Source: Bacteroidales bacterium (GTDB lineage Bacteria; Bacteroidota; Bacteroidia; Bacteroidales; F082). From it: DNA of 64,000 nucleotides. Numbering within the stretch: the stretch's first letter is position 1; every line of letters starts with the position of its first letter. Location of the stretch: positions 1 through 64,000 of the forward strand of contig JAEFAE010000001.1 in assembly GCA_016291135.1 (NCBI GenBank), read 5' to 3'. Positions 43,658-52,772 of this stretch are shown piece by piece. The translations under genes and the position numbers were made by a program. Under the pieces are notes generated by a model. The model worked only from the letters and a program-made list of their open reading frames with translations. It made no database searches and was not told where the DNA came from.

Positions 43658-44515
43658 ATGAACATTGAAGACTATATCGTGGCAAGGGTGAACGCCTTGC
43701 TGCACACTCAAGACACTCGCATCGTCATGCGCCTCGAGGGGGGCATGAGCAACTACACCTACGTCGTTGAATCTCAAAACAAGAAATTTACCTATCGCGT
43801 TCCCGGGAAGTTCGCCGAGAAGTTTGTGGACCGCGTGGACGAATGGCATAACATCCAGGAAGTGGATCGGCTCGGGATCAACAATGTCACCACCTACGTG
43901 GAGATCCTCTCAGGAGAGAAACTGGCAGAATACGTGGAAGGGACCATCATGAGCACGACCGACGTGGTCTCCTACAACGAGCTTTCGGTGAATGCCCTGA
44001 AAAAGATCCACGGCAGCGACCTGAAGTTCAAGCCCTACAACGCCTTTGGACGCCTCGACGACGACGAGCGCTACTGCAGGGAAACCGGGTTCACCCATCC
44101 TCAGGAATACCTCGACCTCCGCGCCCAATTGGAGGCGCTCCGTGAGAAATACAAGGAGATCCCCATGGTGCCCTGCCATTGCGACTACCAGCCCACCAAC
44201 CTCGTCATCAGCGGCGACAAGCTCTATGTGCTCGACTGGGAGTTCGCCGGCATGAACGACCCCTTCTACGACATCGCCTGCTACGGTAACGTCGGCTTCG
44301 ACAAGGCACTATCGCTGCTGGAGTGCTATGTGGGGCACAAACCCACGAAAGACGAGTTGGAACGCCTCAGTTTCCACCGGGCCTTCCAATGCCTGCAGTG
44401 GTACAACGTGGCCATCTTCAAGGACCGCGTTGGCCTTAGTAAGGATTTGAACATGGATTTCAATGCGGTGGCATTGATGTTCCTAGGGATGGCGAAAGAC
44501 TTGCTGGAGGCTTAA
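43658..44515 (+). CDS. LicA-like choline/aminoglycoside-type phosphotransferase
   Basis: A 285-residue soluble kinase of the choline kinase/APH fold, starting at the ATG 43658 rather than an upstream in-frame ATG that would add nine residues before the likely transcript start. Catalytic loop HCDYQPTN (His174, Asp176, Asn181) and the metal-binding LDWEFAGMND follow the order of the family. The N-terminal RLEGGMSNYTYVVES is the nucleotide-binding loop. In LicA-type enzymes the substrate is choline for phosphocholine decoration; the actual substrate here cannot be read from sequence. Its stop overlaps the convergent DUF59 gene by 4 bp. Confidence 0.85.
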   Translation: MNIEDYIVARVNALLHTQDTRIVMRLEGGMSNYTYVVESQNKKFTYRVPGKFAEKFVDRVDEWHNIQEVDRLGINNVTTYVEILSGEKLAEYVEGTIMSTTDVVSYNELSVNALKKIHGSDLKFKPYNAFGRLDDDERYCRETGFTHPQEYLDLRAQLEALREKYKEIPMVPCHCDYQPTNLVISGDKLYVLDWEFAGMNDPFYDIACYGNVGFDKALSLLECYVGHKPTKDELERLSFHRAFQCLQWYNVAIFKDRVGLSKDLNMDFNAVALMFLGMAKDLLEA

Positions 44516-44871
44516 TACAGGAAATCGGTGGCGGAGAAGCTGCCATAATCCCCGTCAAGGCCGAGTTCGGCCTTGGCTTCGTCAGACAACATGCTGATAT
44601 CCCATACGGGGTCGAACGTCAGTTCGACCTCGACTTTTTTTACACCCATCACGGCCTGCACCCGTTGCTGCACCTCACCGGGCAACACCTCGGCTACCGG
44701 GCAGTTGGGCGCCGTCACGGTCATCACGATCTTGACATTGCCCTCGGCATCCACCTCCAGGCCATAGATCAAGTGCAAGGTCCAGATGTCGATCGGAATC
44801 TCCGGGTCGTAGATGGTCTTCAAGACGCTGATGATGGTCTCTTTCAGTTGGTTGATTTCGTCGTTTTCCAT
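44512..44871 (-). CDS. DUF59/MIP18 family Fe-S assembly protein (SufT-like)
   Basis: A 119-residue cytoplasmic protein. The family signature YDPEIPIDIWTLHLIYGLEV and the conserved cysteine in TAPNCPVAEVLP are present. Members support Fe-S cluster maturation and are often the last gene of suf operons, as here. It follows sufE by 29 bp on the minus strand. Confidence 0.9.
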   Translation of the reverse strand: MENDEINQLKETIISVLKTIYDPEIPIDIWTLHLIYGLEVDAEGNVKIVMTVTAPNCPVAEVLPGEVQQRVQAVMGVKKVEVELTFDPVWDISMLSDEAKAELGLDGDYGSFSATDFLY

Positions 44872-44900
44872 GGTTTTTCGTTTTTATGGGATGACCAACG

Positions 44901-45320
44901 TTACGAGGCGATTTGGAAAGCCTCGGCATACAACAGCATCTGCTTCACCATCGATAGCAATCCATTGGAACGGGTCGGACTCAGGTGCTCCTTCAAACCG
45001 ATTTCGTCCAAGAACGACAAGTCGGCCGCCAAAATGTCAGCAGGCGCCTGGCCGGAGAACACCTTGATCAGCAGGTTGATGATGCCCTTGGTGATGACGG
45101 CGTCGCTGTCGGCGGTGTAATACACCTTGCCGTCCTTGAGTTCGGCATGCAGCCACACCCGCGACTGGCAACCGTTGATCAGGTATTGGTCGTTGCGATA
45201 CTGTTCGTCGATCAAGGGACATTCCTTCCCCATCTCGATCAGCATGGCATAACGGTCCATCCAATCGTCAAACATCGAGAAATCCTCAACAATCTGGTCC
45301 TGTATCTCTTTTATGGTCAT
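44901..45320 (-). CDS. sufE: Cysteine desulfuration protein SufE
   Basis: Accepts persulfide sulfur from SufS and passes it to the SufBCD scaffold. The 139 residues are the normal length. The sulfur-accepting cysteine sits at position 51 in LINGCQSRVWL, the same position as in Escherichia coli. I chose ATG at 45318-45320; the frame extends further upstream without family similarity. Confidence 0.95.
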   Translation of the reverse strand: MTIKEIQDQIVEDFSMFDDWMDRYAMLIEMGKECPLIDEQYRNDQYLINGCQSRVWLHAELKDGKVYYTADSDAVITKGIINLLIKVFSGQAPADILAADLSFLDEIGLKEHLSPTRSNGLLSMVKQMLLYAEAFQIAS

Positions 45321-45388
45321 TTTAATATATTGTTTTTCAGTTTCGTAATCGTCTTTTTCATCCCAGGGTAACGTTTCACCCGTTGCGC

Positions 45389-46633
45389 TCACCGCAACAT
45401 CATCGCGGCCCGTGACACGGCCTTCACGAAAACATCGATCTCCTCCAAGGTGTTGTACACCGCAAACGAGGCCCGCACCGTCCCCGGGATGCCAAAACGG
45501 GTCATCACCGGCTCGGCACAATGATGGCCGGTCCGAACGGCCACGCCCATCTTGTCAATAATGGTGCCAAGATCGTAGGGATGGATGCCGTCGATGACAA
45601 AACTCACCAGGCCGCTCCGCTCCGGAGCCTGTCCGATGAAACGCATGCCCTCGATGGCAGCGAGCCGTTCCAGGGTGGCATTCACCAGCAATGCTTCGTG
45701 GGCTGCAACGGCACTGCGGTCCAGGCCTTCGATAAACCCGATGGCCGTCTCCAGACCCAAGGCCGCACCCACGTTGGGCGTCCCCGCCTCGAACTTAAAC
45801 GGCAGCTTGTTGAAGGTGGTCCGCTCAAAGCTTACGGTGTCCACCATCTCGCCTCCGAACTGATAGGGTGGCATCTGCTCCAGCCACTTCGTCTTGCCAT
45901 AGAGGCCGCCGATACCCATCGGTGCATACATCTTATGCCCCGAGAACACAAAGAAATCGCAGTCCAGGTCCTGCACGTCGATGGGCAGGTGTGCCATCGA
46001 CTGGGCACCGTCCACCACCGTCAGCGCGCCATATTGATGCGCCAGACGGATCATCTCCTTGATGGGATTCACCGTGCCCAGGGTGTTCGACACATGGGCC
46101 ATGGCCACGATCTGAGGGCCTTGTTTCAAGCGTTCCTCATAGGCTTGGAGGTCGAGTACGCCGTCGTCGTCCATGGGCGCCACCAAGAGCTTGCCCCCCT
46201 GTTGCTGTACCAGCTGCTGCCAAGGCACCAGGTTGGAATGGTGCTCCATGGCGGTGACTAGCACAGTAAGCGGAACGCAGTGCGGTCCCCCTTTCCCGGT
46301 TTCCGATTCCACAATCATCCGCCCCAACGAAGTCGCCAACAGGTTCAACGACTCGGTGGTGCCGCGGGTGAAGACGATCTCATGGGCCTCAGGGGCGTTG
46401 ACAAAGCGCGCCACCGTCTGGCGGGCATGCTCGTACGCCTCGGTGGCTTGCTGGCTGAGGTAATGCACCCCACGATGGATGTTGCAGTTCTCGTGCAGGT
46501 AGTAGTCGCGTTCCCGATCGATGACACACAAAGGCTTCTGGGTTGTCGCCGCATTGTCGAGATACACCAAAGGCTTGCCATAGACCTGCTGGTCCAAGAC
46601 GGGAAACTGACTACGTATTTCGTTGATATTCAT
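45389..46633 (-). CDS. sufS: Cysteine desulfurase SufS (group II)
   Basis: PLP enzyme that removes sulfur from cysteine for Fe-S assembly. 414 residues. PLP lysine Lys234 in SGHKMYAP; AMEHHSN contacts the cofactor; persulfide cysteine Cys372 in RTGHHCAEP, the short-loop arrangement typical of SufS. It starts immediately after sufD: the sufD stop codon and the sufS ATG overlap by one base. Confidence 0.97.
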   Translation of the reverse strand: MNINEIRSQFPVLDQQVYGKPLVYLDNAATTQKPLCVIDRERDYYLHENCNIHRGVHYLSQQATEAYEHARQTVARFVNAPEAHEIVFTRGTTESLNLLATSLGRMIVESETGKGGPHCVPLTVLVTAMEHHSNLVPWQQLVQQQGGKLLVAPMDDDGVLDLQAYEERLKQGPQIVAMAHVSNTLGTVNPIKEMIRLAHQYGALTVVDGAQSMAHLPIDVQDLDCDFFVFSGHKMYAPMGIGGLYGKTKWLEQMPPYQFGGEMVDTVSFERTTFNKLPFKFEAGTPNVGAALGLETAIGFIEGLDRSAVAAHEALLVNATLERLAAIEGMRFIGQAPERSGLVSFVIDGIHPYDLGTIIDKMGVAVRTGHHCAEPVMTRFGIPGTVRASFAVYNTLEEIDVFVKAVSRAAMMLR

Positions 46634-47445
46634 TACATTCTAGGATTTTTACAATGCAGCACGCAGTGATCGCAGCTCGAGAGCTCGCCCCGCAGCCGGC
46701 GTTTGATCATGTCGTCGATCGTGTCCTTGATGTCGTCGATCTGGATGTGGTTGCTGATCTCCGCCGCAAAGGCATACATCAGCAGCATACGGGCGTTGGC
46801 TTTGCTGATGCCGCGCTGCCGCATGTAAAACATCGCTTCCTGGTCGAGTTGCCCGGTGGAGGTGCCATGGGAGCACTTCACGTCGTCGGCATAGATCTCC
46901 AGGAACGGCTTGGTGTCGATCCGGGCAGTCGGGGTAAGGATGATGTTGGCGTTGTTCTGCTGGGCATCGGTCTTCTGGGCACCCGGAGCCACATACACAT
47001 GGCCATTGAACACCGCCGAGGCCTCATCGTCCATGATGCCCTTGAAACGGGTGTCGCTGGTGCAATGTGGAACGTTGTGGTTGATCTTCAGGAAGTTCTC
47101 CACATGCTGCTTCTTGTCCACCAGATAGAGGCCATACACCTGGGTGTCACTGCCTTCGCCGTCGATGTCGACTTCAATGTGGTTGCAGAGGTCGCCGGCA
47201 TTGAACGAGATCACCACAAAATGCACCCGGCTGTCGCGCTCCTGACGGATGTGGATATGGGTCTTAAGCGGCGTGGTGTCGTCGAGGTTCTGGATGCGAT
47301 ACAATTCCAGGAAACCGTTCTCCTTGACCACGATGTCGCAATGCTCCTCGTTGGCCTGAAGGTGTTCCGTGTCGTCCAACACGACGATCTGACGCTGTTG
47401 TCCGCTTTCGACTACGATATTGTTCTCTAGATAATCCATCGCCAT
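46633..47445 (-). CDS. sufD: Fe-S cluster assembly protein SufD, short form
   Basis: Partner of SufB and SufC in the cluster scaffold. The protein has the SufB/SufD core and the C-terminal helices: CSHGTSTGQLDQEAMFYMRQRGI, which I split here as CSHGTSTGQ and EAMFYMRQRGI, and SNHIQIDDI. Only 270 residues are present from the ATG at 47443-47445, against roughly 420-450 in typical SufD. The N-terminal helical domain is missing, and sufC ends only 5 bp upstream, so there is no room for it. No frameshift is evident. Confidence 0.9.
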   Translation of the reverse strand: MAMDYLENNIVVESGQQRQIVVLDDTEHLQANEEHCDIVVKENGFLELYRIQNLDDTTPLKTHIHIRQERDSRVHFVVISFNAGDLCNHIEVDIDGEGSDTQVYGLYLVDKKQHVENFLKINHNVPHCTSDTRFKGIMDDEASAVFNGHVYVAPGAQKTDAQQNNANIILTPTARIDTKPFLEIYADDVKCSHGTSTGQLDQEAMFYMRQRGISKANARMLLMYAFAAEISNHIQIDDIKDTIDDMIKRRLRGELSSCDHCVLHCKNPRM

Positions 47446-47450
47446 GCCGA

Positions 47451-48203
47451 TTACAGGTTCATCTCCTTGATCCATTCGTAACCCTTTTCCTCCAACTCGA
47501 TGGCGAGGTGCTTGCCGCCCGACTTGACGATGCGTCCGTCGTACATCACATGCACGAAATCCGGCACGATGTAGTCCAACAGCCGCTGGTAGTGTGTGAT
47601 CACCACGAAAGCGTTGTCTTTGCTGTGCAGCTGGTTGACACCATTGGCCACGATGCGCAGGGCGTCGATGTCCAGGCCCGAGTCGGTCTCGTCGAGGATG
47701 GCGAGGCTGGGCTCCAACATGGCCATCTGGAAGATCTCGTTCTTCTTTTTCTCGCCGCCGGAATAGCCTACGTTGACAAAGCGGTTCTGCAACTTCTCCG
47801 TGATCTCGACCATGGCCTGCTTCTCCTTCATCTTCTTCATGAATTCGAGGGTGGTGAGGGCGGGAAGGCCTTGATACTCCCGTTTGGAGTTGACAGCGGT
47901 ACGCATGAAGTTCTGGATGCTCACGCCGGGGATCTCCACAGGATATTGGAAGCTGAGGAAGATACCCTCGTTGGCGCGGTCCTCGGGCGACATGCCCACG
48001 ATGTTCTTGCCCTTGTACCAGATCTCGCCTTCGGTGATTTCATAGCCCTCTCGGCCGGTGATGGCGGCCGCCAGGGTACTCTTGCCCGTTCCGTTGGGGC
48101 CCATGATGGCATGGATCTCACCTTCGTTGACGCCTAGATTGAGGCCTTTCAGGATTTCTTTTCCTCCGATGGAGACATGGAGGTTCTTGATATTCAATAA
48201 CAT
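47451..48203 (-). CDS. sufC: Fe-S assembly ATPase SufC
   Basis: ABC-type ATPase of the SufBCD complex, 250 residues. Walker A GPNGTGKS (residues 35-42), the SufC-specific signature YSGGEKKKNE, and Walker B SLAILDETDSGLD are all intact. It lies between sufB and sufD in the suf operon, but a 179-bp repeat-rich gap separates it from sufB. Confidence 0.97.
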   Translation of the reverse strand: MLLNIKNLHVSIGGKEILKGLNLGVNEGEIHAIMGPNGTGKSTLAAAITGREGYEITEGEIWYKGKNIVGMSPEDRANEGIFLSFQYPVEIPGVSIQNFMRTAVNSKREYQGLPALTTLEFMKKMKEKQAMVEITEKLQNRFVNVGYSGGEKKKNEIFQMAMLEPSLAILDETDSGLDIDALRIVANGVNQLHSKDNAFVVITHYQRLLDYIVPDFVHVMYDGRIVKSGGKHLAIELEEKGYEWIKEMNL

Positions 48204-48259
48204 CTTGTTATATGTTTTTGTTTCTTCTTGTTTGCTTTTTCATTAACCGTTTCTTGTCA

Positions 48260-48316
48260 CCCAGGGTAGCGCTTTGCGCAGCCCTGGGCTACCGAGCTTG
48301 AACCCCTACGGGGTTC
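48260..48316. repeat. Two palindromes between sufB and sufC
   Basis: CCCAGGG-TA-GCGC-TTT-GCGC-AG-CCCTGGG forms a nested hairpin at 48260-48288. GAACCCC-TAC-GGGGTTC forms a second at 48300-48316. Both can fold in the suf mRNA. A related CCCAGGGTAACG occurs between sufE and sufS near 45362. Confidence 0.75.
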
Positions 48317-48340
48317 GCCTACCACGAGGTCCCTTCTCAC

Positions 48341-48387
48341 CTCCTATCTCTTTCTCCTATCTCTTTCTCCTATCTCTTTCTCCTATC
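48341..48387. repeat. 13-bp tandem repeat CTCCTATCTCTTT, 3.6 copies
   Basis: Three exact copies (48341-48353, 48354-48366, 48367-48379) plus a partial copy that overlaps the sufB stop codon. Confidence 0.92.
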
Positions 48388-49834
48388 CAACGCTTCCTTC
48401 CAAGGTGATCGACAACAGTTTTTGTGCTTCCACGGCAAACTCCATGGGAAGCCGGTTCAAGACGTCCTTGGCATAGCCGTTGACGATGAGGCCGATGGCC
48501 TTCTCGGTGGGGATGCCACGCTGCTGGCAATAAAAGAGCTGGTCCTCTGAAATCTTCGAGGTGGTGGCCTCATGCTCGAGGATGCTCGACTCGTTGCCAC
48601 ATTGGACGTAAGGCCAGGTGTGCGCACCGCATTGGTCGCCCATCAGCAGGGAGTCGCACTGCGAGTAGTTGCGGGAATTGGCTGCTTTCGGGGCCACCCG
48701 CACCAAGCCACGGTAGCTGTTTTGGCTGTGACCGGCCGAGATGCCCTTCGAGATGATGGTGCTGCGGGTGTTCCGACCCAGATGGATCATCTTGGTGCCC
48801 GTATCGGCCTGCTGGTAATTGTTGGTGACCGCCACAGAGTAGAACTCGCCCACGGAGTGGTCACCCATCAGCACACAACCCGGGTATTTCCAGGTGATGG
48901 CCGAGCCCGTCTCGACCTGCGTCCACGAGATCTTGGAACGGTCGCCACGACAGAGGCCGCGCTTGGTAACGAGGTTATACACGCCGCCACGTCCTTCCTT
49001 GTCGCCCGGATACCAGTTCTGCACCGTGGAATATTTCACCTCGGCGTCGGTCTCGGCGATGATCTCCACGATGGCGGCATGAAGCTGGTTCTCGTCGCGC
49101 ATCGGGGCGGTACAGCCTTCCATATAGCTCACGTAGGCCCCTTCGTCGGCCACGATGAGCGTACGCTCAAACTGACCTGTGTTGGCTGCGTTGATGCGGA
49201 AATAGGTGGAAAGCTCCAGCGGGCAGTGCACGCCCTTGGGGATGTAGCAGAACGAACCGTCGCTGAACACGGCGGAGTTCAGGGCGGCGAAGAAGTTGTC
49301 GGTGTAGGGCACCACCTTGCCGAGGTATTTCCTGACCAGGTCGGGATGCTGCTTCACCGCTTCGCTGAACGACATGAAGATAACCCCGTGCTTGGAGAGC
49401 GTCTCCTGAAAAGTCGTCTTCACCGAGGTGGAGTCCATGACGGCATCGACGGCCACGCCCGAGAGCTTTTTTTGCTCGTCGAGCGAAATGCCCAGCTTGT
49501 CGAAAGTGGCCAACAACTCGGGATCCACTTCGTCGAGGCTCTGTTTCTCCTGACGCTTCCTGGGTGCGGCATAATAGATGATATCCTGATAGTCGATCTC
49601 CGGAAGATCGAGGTGGCCCCAGTTGGGCTGTTTCAGGGTCTGCCAATGGCGAAACGCCTTTAAACGGAACTCCAGCAGCCACTCCGGCTCCTCTTTTTTG
49701 GCGGAGATCAGGCGGATGATGTCCTCGTTCAAGCCTTTCGGTACAAAATCGGTCTCAATATCGGTCACGAAACCAAACTCGTAATCCTTGCTAGTGACCT
49801 CATTGATAATATTTTCCTTTGGATTGGAATCCAT
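48383..49834 (-). CDS. sufB: Fe-S cluster assembly scaffold SufB
   Basis: Main scaffold subunit of SufBCD, 483 residues, normal length. Conserved stretches include [52 protein letters not shown] (20 residues) and the C-terminal [20 protein letters not shown]. First gene of the minus-strand suf operon, with a TATTTTTG box upstream at 49871-49878. Confidence 0.97.
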   Translation of the reverse strand: MDSNPKENIINEVTSKDYEFGFVTDIETDFVPKGLNEDIIRLISAKKEEPEWLLEFRLKAFRHWQTLKQPNWGHLDLPEIDYQDIIYYAAPRKRQEKQSLDEVDPELLATFDKLGISLDEQKKLSGVAVDAVMDSTSVKTTFQETLSKHGVIFMSFSEAVKQHPDLVRKYLGKVVPYTDNFFAALNSAVFSDGSFCYIPKGVHCPLELSTYFRINAANTGQFERTLIVADEGAYVSYMEGCTAPMRDENQLHAAIVEIIAETDAEVKYSTVQNWYPGDKEGRGGVYNLVTKRGLCRGDRSKISWTQVETGSAITWKYPGCVLMGDHSVGEFYSVAVTNNYQQADTGTKMIHLGRNTRSTIISKGISAGHSQNSYRGLVRVAPKAANSRNYSQCDSLLMGDQCGAHTWPYVQCGNESSILEHEATTSKISEDQLFYCQQRGIPTEKAIGLIVNGYAKDVLNRLPMEFAVEAQKLLSITLEGSVG

Positions 49835-49870
49835 TTTTCCTTACAATTAAGAATAATTTTAAATAGTGTG

Positions 49871-49878
49871 CAAAAATA
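49871..49878 (-). promoter_or_regulatory. -7 box TATTTTTG for the suf operon
   Basis: TAnnTTTG match on the minus strand 36 bp upstream of the sufB ATG, divergent from the box at 49916-49923. Confidence 0.65.
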
Positions 49879-49915
49879 ACTATAAATCGTGAACTGGCAA
49901 TCAAAAAGAAAGAAT

Positions 49916-49923
49916 TACATTTG
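49916..49923 (+). promoter_or_regulatory. -7 box TACATTTG for the envelope operon
   Basis: TAnnTTTG match 15 bp upstream of the ATG at 49939; the leader would be very short. Confidence 0.6.
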
Positions 49924-49938
49924 CAAATATTTTAGTTG

Positions 49939-51153
49939 ATGTACAAACGTATCAAAAACCGGGGCCTGCGCTGGCTGCTCATCGTACTTACGCTACTGAT
50001 CGGGCTGCTGGTCTGCTATTGGCTCTTTGTCTATCTGATCACGCCGCGCTACCAGTTCCGTGAAGGACGCCCCTTCCGTGGCGAATATTTTTACAATCCT
50101 TATCAGAACATGGATCCCGACCAGTGGAAACAATACAACTTCCATTGCCATTCGCGCAAGCATCTGGGCCTCACCAACGGTCGGTTGAGCAAGGAACAGG
50201 ACATCGACAGCATCTACCAGACCCTCGGGTATGACCATTACGGCATCTCCGATTACATGCACATCAACACCCACGGGAACGACCGGCCCGACTACCTCCC
50301 CGCCTACGAGCACGGCTATGGCTTTTTCCGCAAGACCCACCAACTCTGCATCGGCGCCGAAAACGTGGTGTGGATGGACTATCCCTTCATGCAGAGTCTC
50401 GACATGAAACAACACATGTTGAATGTATTGCAACAACACAGCCGCTTCGCCGTGCCCGCACACGCACCTTTTACCACGGGATACAAGCTGAGCGACATGC
50501 GCTATCTCAGCGGCTACCGTCTGTTGGAGATCGGCAACCCCTACGGCACCGCCTACGACTACTGGGACGTCGCCCTCTCCACCGGCCACCGGGTCTACGG
50601 CATCGGCGACGATGACACGCATAAGGTATTGAATCCCAACGAAGTAGGACGCTTTTTCACCATGATCAACACCGCCAGCATGGCGGCCGACAGCGTTTAT
50701 GACGCCCTGGATCGCGGCTGCGCCTACACCGTGGACTTCCACATCTACTACGACAAGCCATTCGAGCTGAAGGTGGAGCGCATGCAGGCACTGCCGCACC
50801 TGACCCGTTGCGAGCTGGTCGGCGACACCTTGGTGGTGGAGACCGATGCCCGCATCATCGAGATCGCCGAGTTCATCGGACAGGACGGCAAGGTGCTGCA
50901 ACACGAGGAACGGCTCCAGCAGGCGCGCTATGTCATCCAACCCGACGACACCTACGTGCGCGTGATGCTACGCCTGCCCAACCTCACCTTCTTCTACCTG
51001 AACCCCATCACCCGGCACAACACGCCGACGCCCCAAGACCTCAGCACGGCGGAGATCAACTGGTCCCAGACCATCCTGTTCTACTTCGTCTATCTGGTAG
51101 TGGTGGCACTTTGTATCGCCAGGGTGGTCAAAAACCTGAAACAAGACCGCTGA
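49939..51153 (+). CDS. Membrane-anchored PHP-type metal-dependent phosphoesterase-like protein
   Basis: A 404-residue protein with transmembrane segments at both ends (residues ~11-33 and ~375-395, TILFYFVYLVVVALCIARVV). The middle has PHP superfamily signatures: FHCHSR (His69, His71), GYDHYGISDYMHI, the GAEN motif, PAHAP and GIGDDDTH. These supply the metal ligands of the fold, so hydrolytic activity is likely, on the periplasmic side judging by topology. The ATG at 49939 follows an in-frame TTG three bases upstream. Its stop overlaps the next ATG by one base (TGATG). Substrate unknown. Confidence 0.78.
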   Translation: MYKRIKNRGLRWLLIVLTLLIGLLVCYWLFVYLITPRYQFREGRPFRGEYFYNPYQNMDPDQWKQYNFHCHSRKHLGLTNGRLSKEQDIDSIYQTLGYDHYGISDYMHINTHGNDRPDYLPAYEHGYGFFRKTHQLCIGAENVVWMDYPFMQSLDMKQHMLNVLQQHSRFAVPAHAPFTTGYKLSDMRYLSGYRLLEIGNPYGTAYDYWDVALSTGHRVYGIGDDDTHKVLNPNEVGRFFTMINTASMAADSVYDALDRGCAYTVDFHIYYDKPFELKVERMQALPHLTRCELVGDTLVVETDARIIEIAEFIGQDGKVLQHEERLQQARYVIQPDDTYVRVMLRLPNLTFFYLNPITRHNTPTPQDLSTAEINWSQTILFYFVYLVVVALCIARVVKNLKQDR

Positions 51154-52742
51154 TGCGCCTCAAACCCATCCATATCCTGCTGTTGGCCAGCCTGTTGATC
51201 CGGTCTCTCTTGGCCGGATGGATCGAGTTGGGCAACGACGAGGCATATTATTGGACCTATGCGCTGTTTCCCGACTGGAGCCATTACGACCATCCCGGCA
51301 TGGTGGGATGGGTCATGCAGCTGTTTAGCCTCAACTTGCTGTTCGACAGCGAGTTCTTCCTACGGCTCGGGTCGCTGGTCTTCATGACGTTGAACACCTG
51401 GCTGGTGTATCGCATCGGCTTGGAGCTCAAGGACGAACGCACCGGCCTGCTGGCCGCCCTGCTTTACACGGCCTCGGTGTATGCCTTCGTCATCACCGGC
51501 GTCTTCATCCTGCCCGACACGCCCTTGAACCTCTTCTGGCTGCTGGCCTTCCGGAGGCTGCTTCGTTACGTTCGGGAAACCTCGCCGCAGGCAGCAACGG
51601 CACCCCGACGTCACAGGGACTGGCGAAAACCGTCCAAGCACCTGCTCCTGGCCGGCCTCTATATCGGCCTGAGCATCCTCTCCAAATACAGCGGTGCCTT
51701 CCTCTGGGTGGGCTTCCTGGCCTATCTCCTGCTGCACGATAGGAAACAGTTCAAGAATCCCTACCTGTACCTGGCCACCCTCTTGACGGCCCTCTGCTGC
51801 CTGCCCATCCTATGGTGGAACCTCCAAAACGACTTCATCAGCTTCCGCTTCCACGGCGAGCGGGTCGGCTTCTTCGGGACGCTGACGCCGGGGAATTTCT
51901 TCAAGGAACTGGGAGGTGAAGTGCTTTATAACAACCCCGTCAACGTCGGGGTTGCCCTCCTCGCCGCGATCGCGGCGTTCCGGCGCAAGCTTCCCCTGGA
52001 ACGGCCGGCACAACGCCTGTTGCTGCTCACCGCCCTGCCCATGATCGGGCTGTTCCTCCTCATCTCGCTCACCCGCCCCACCCTACCTCACTGGTCGGGA
52101 CCGGCCTACAACCTGTTGGTCTTGCTCAGCGCCGTCTGGCTGACAACGCGATCGCTCAAGCGGCAACGACGTTGGATCACCGCCTCGCTGGCCGTTTTGG
52201 CCTTGATCTTGGTGGTAGGCGTTGCGGAGATCAAGACCGGATTCATCCCCCTTGACCGCCATGAGGAACCCCAGCACATCGGCAAGGACGACATCAGCCT
52301 CGACCTGTACGGCTGGCGCCAGGCCGGCGAGAAGTTCGCCGCCTTCCGGGCCCAAGAGATCGCCGAAGGCCGGATGCACGAAGGGGACGCCATCATCGGC
52401 AACAGCTGGTTCCCCACCGCCAGCATCGACTACTACATCGCCCGCCCGCTCGGCCTGAAGGTGTTGGGATACGGCCCCTTTGAGCGCATCCACAAGTATC
52501 AGTGGATCAACGAAGAACGAGGCGGATTCACCCAAAAGGCCGACTACTGGTACCTGGCCGACAGCCATTATTTCATCGACCCGGAGAAAGCCTACGCCTA
52601 CGTCAACTTCAAGAACATCGCGCTGGCAGGCGTCATCCCCATCGAACGCAACGGAAAGGTCGTCCGGAACCTCCTGGTCTATGAGTGCAAGTCGCTGGTG
52701 TATGGGCCGCCGACCTTAGAAGAGATAAGAACAAACCATTGA
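51153..52742 (+). CDS. GT39/GT83-like polyprenol-phosphate-sugar glycosyltransferase
   Basis: A 529-residue polytopic membrane protein. The N-terminal loop ELGNDEAYYWTYAL followed by SHYDHPGMVGW is the catalytic acidic loop of ArnT/PMT-type (GT-C) enzymes, which move a sugar from an undecaprenyl-type carrier to an envelope acceptor on the periplasmic face. About ten hydrophobic segments precede a soluble C-terminal ~170 residues. I chose the ATG at 51153 because it overlaps the PHP gene stop and begins with a hydrophobic anchor. Sugar and acceptor unknown. Confidence 0.88.
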   Translation: MRLKPIHILLLASLLIRSLLAGWIELGNDEAYYWTYALFPDWSHYDHPGMVGWVMQLFSLNLLFDSEFFLRLGSLVFMTLNTWLVYRIGLELKDERTGLLAALLYTASVYAFVITGVFILPDTPLNLFWLLAFRRLLRYVRETSPQAATAPRRHRDWRKPSKHLLLAGLYIGLSILSKYSGAFLWVGFLAYLLLHDRKQFKNPYLYLATLLTALCCLPILWWNLQNDFISFRFHGERVGFFGTLTPGNFFKELGGEVLYNNPVNVGVALLAAIAAFRRKLPLERPAQRLLLLTALPMIGLFLLISLTRPTLPHWSGPAYNLLVLLSAVWLTTRSLKRQRRWITASLAVLALILVVGVAEIKTGFIPLDRHEEPQHIGKDDISLDLYGWRQAGEKFAAFRAQEIAEGRMHEGDAIIGNSWFPTASIDYYIARPLGLKVLGYGPFERIHKYQWINEERGGFTQKADYWYLADSHYFIDPEKAYAYVNFKNIALAGVIPIERNGKVVRNLLVYECKSLVYGPPTLEEIRTNH

Positions 52743-52772
52743 AAACGCAACAACTGAACAACAACATACGCT

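Noticed and set aside
48341-48387. CRISPR-like array
   Set aside because: The repeats are 13 bp and directly adjacent, with no spacers and no cas genes.
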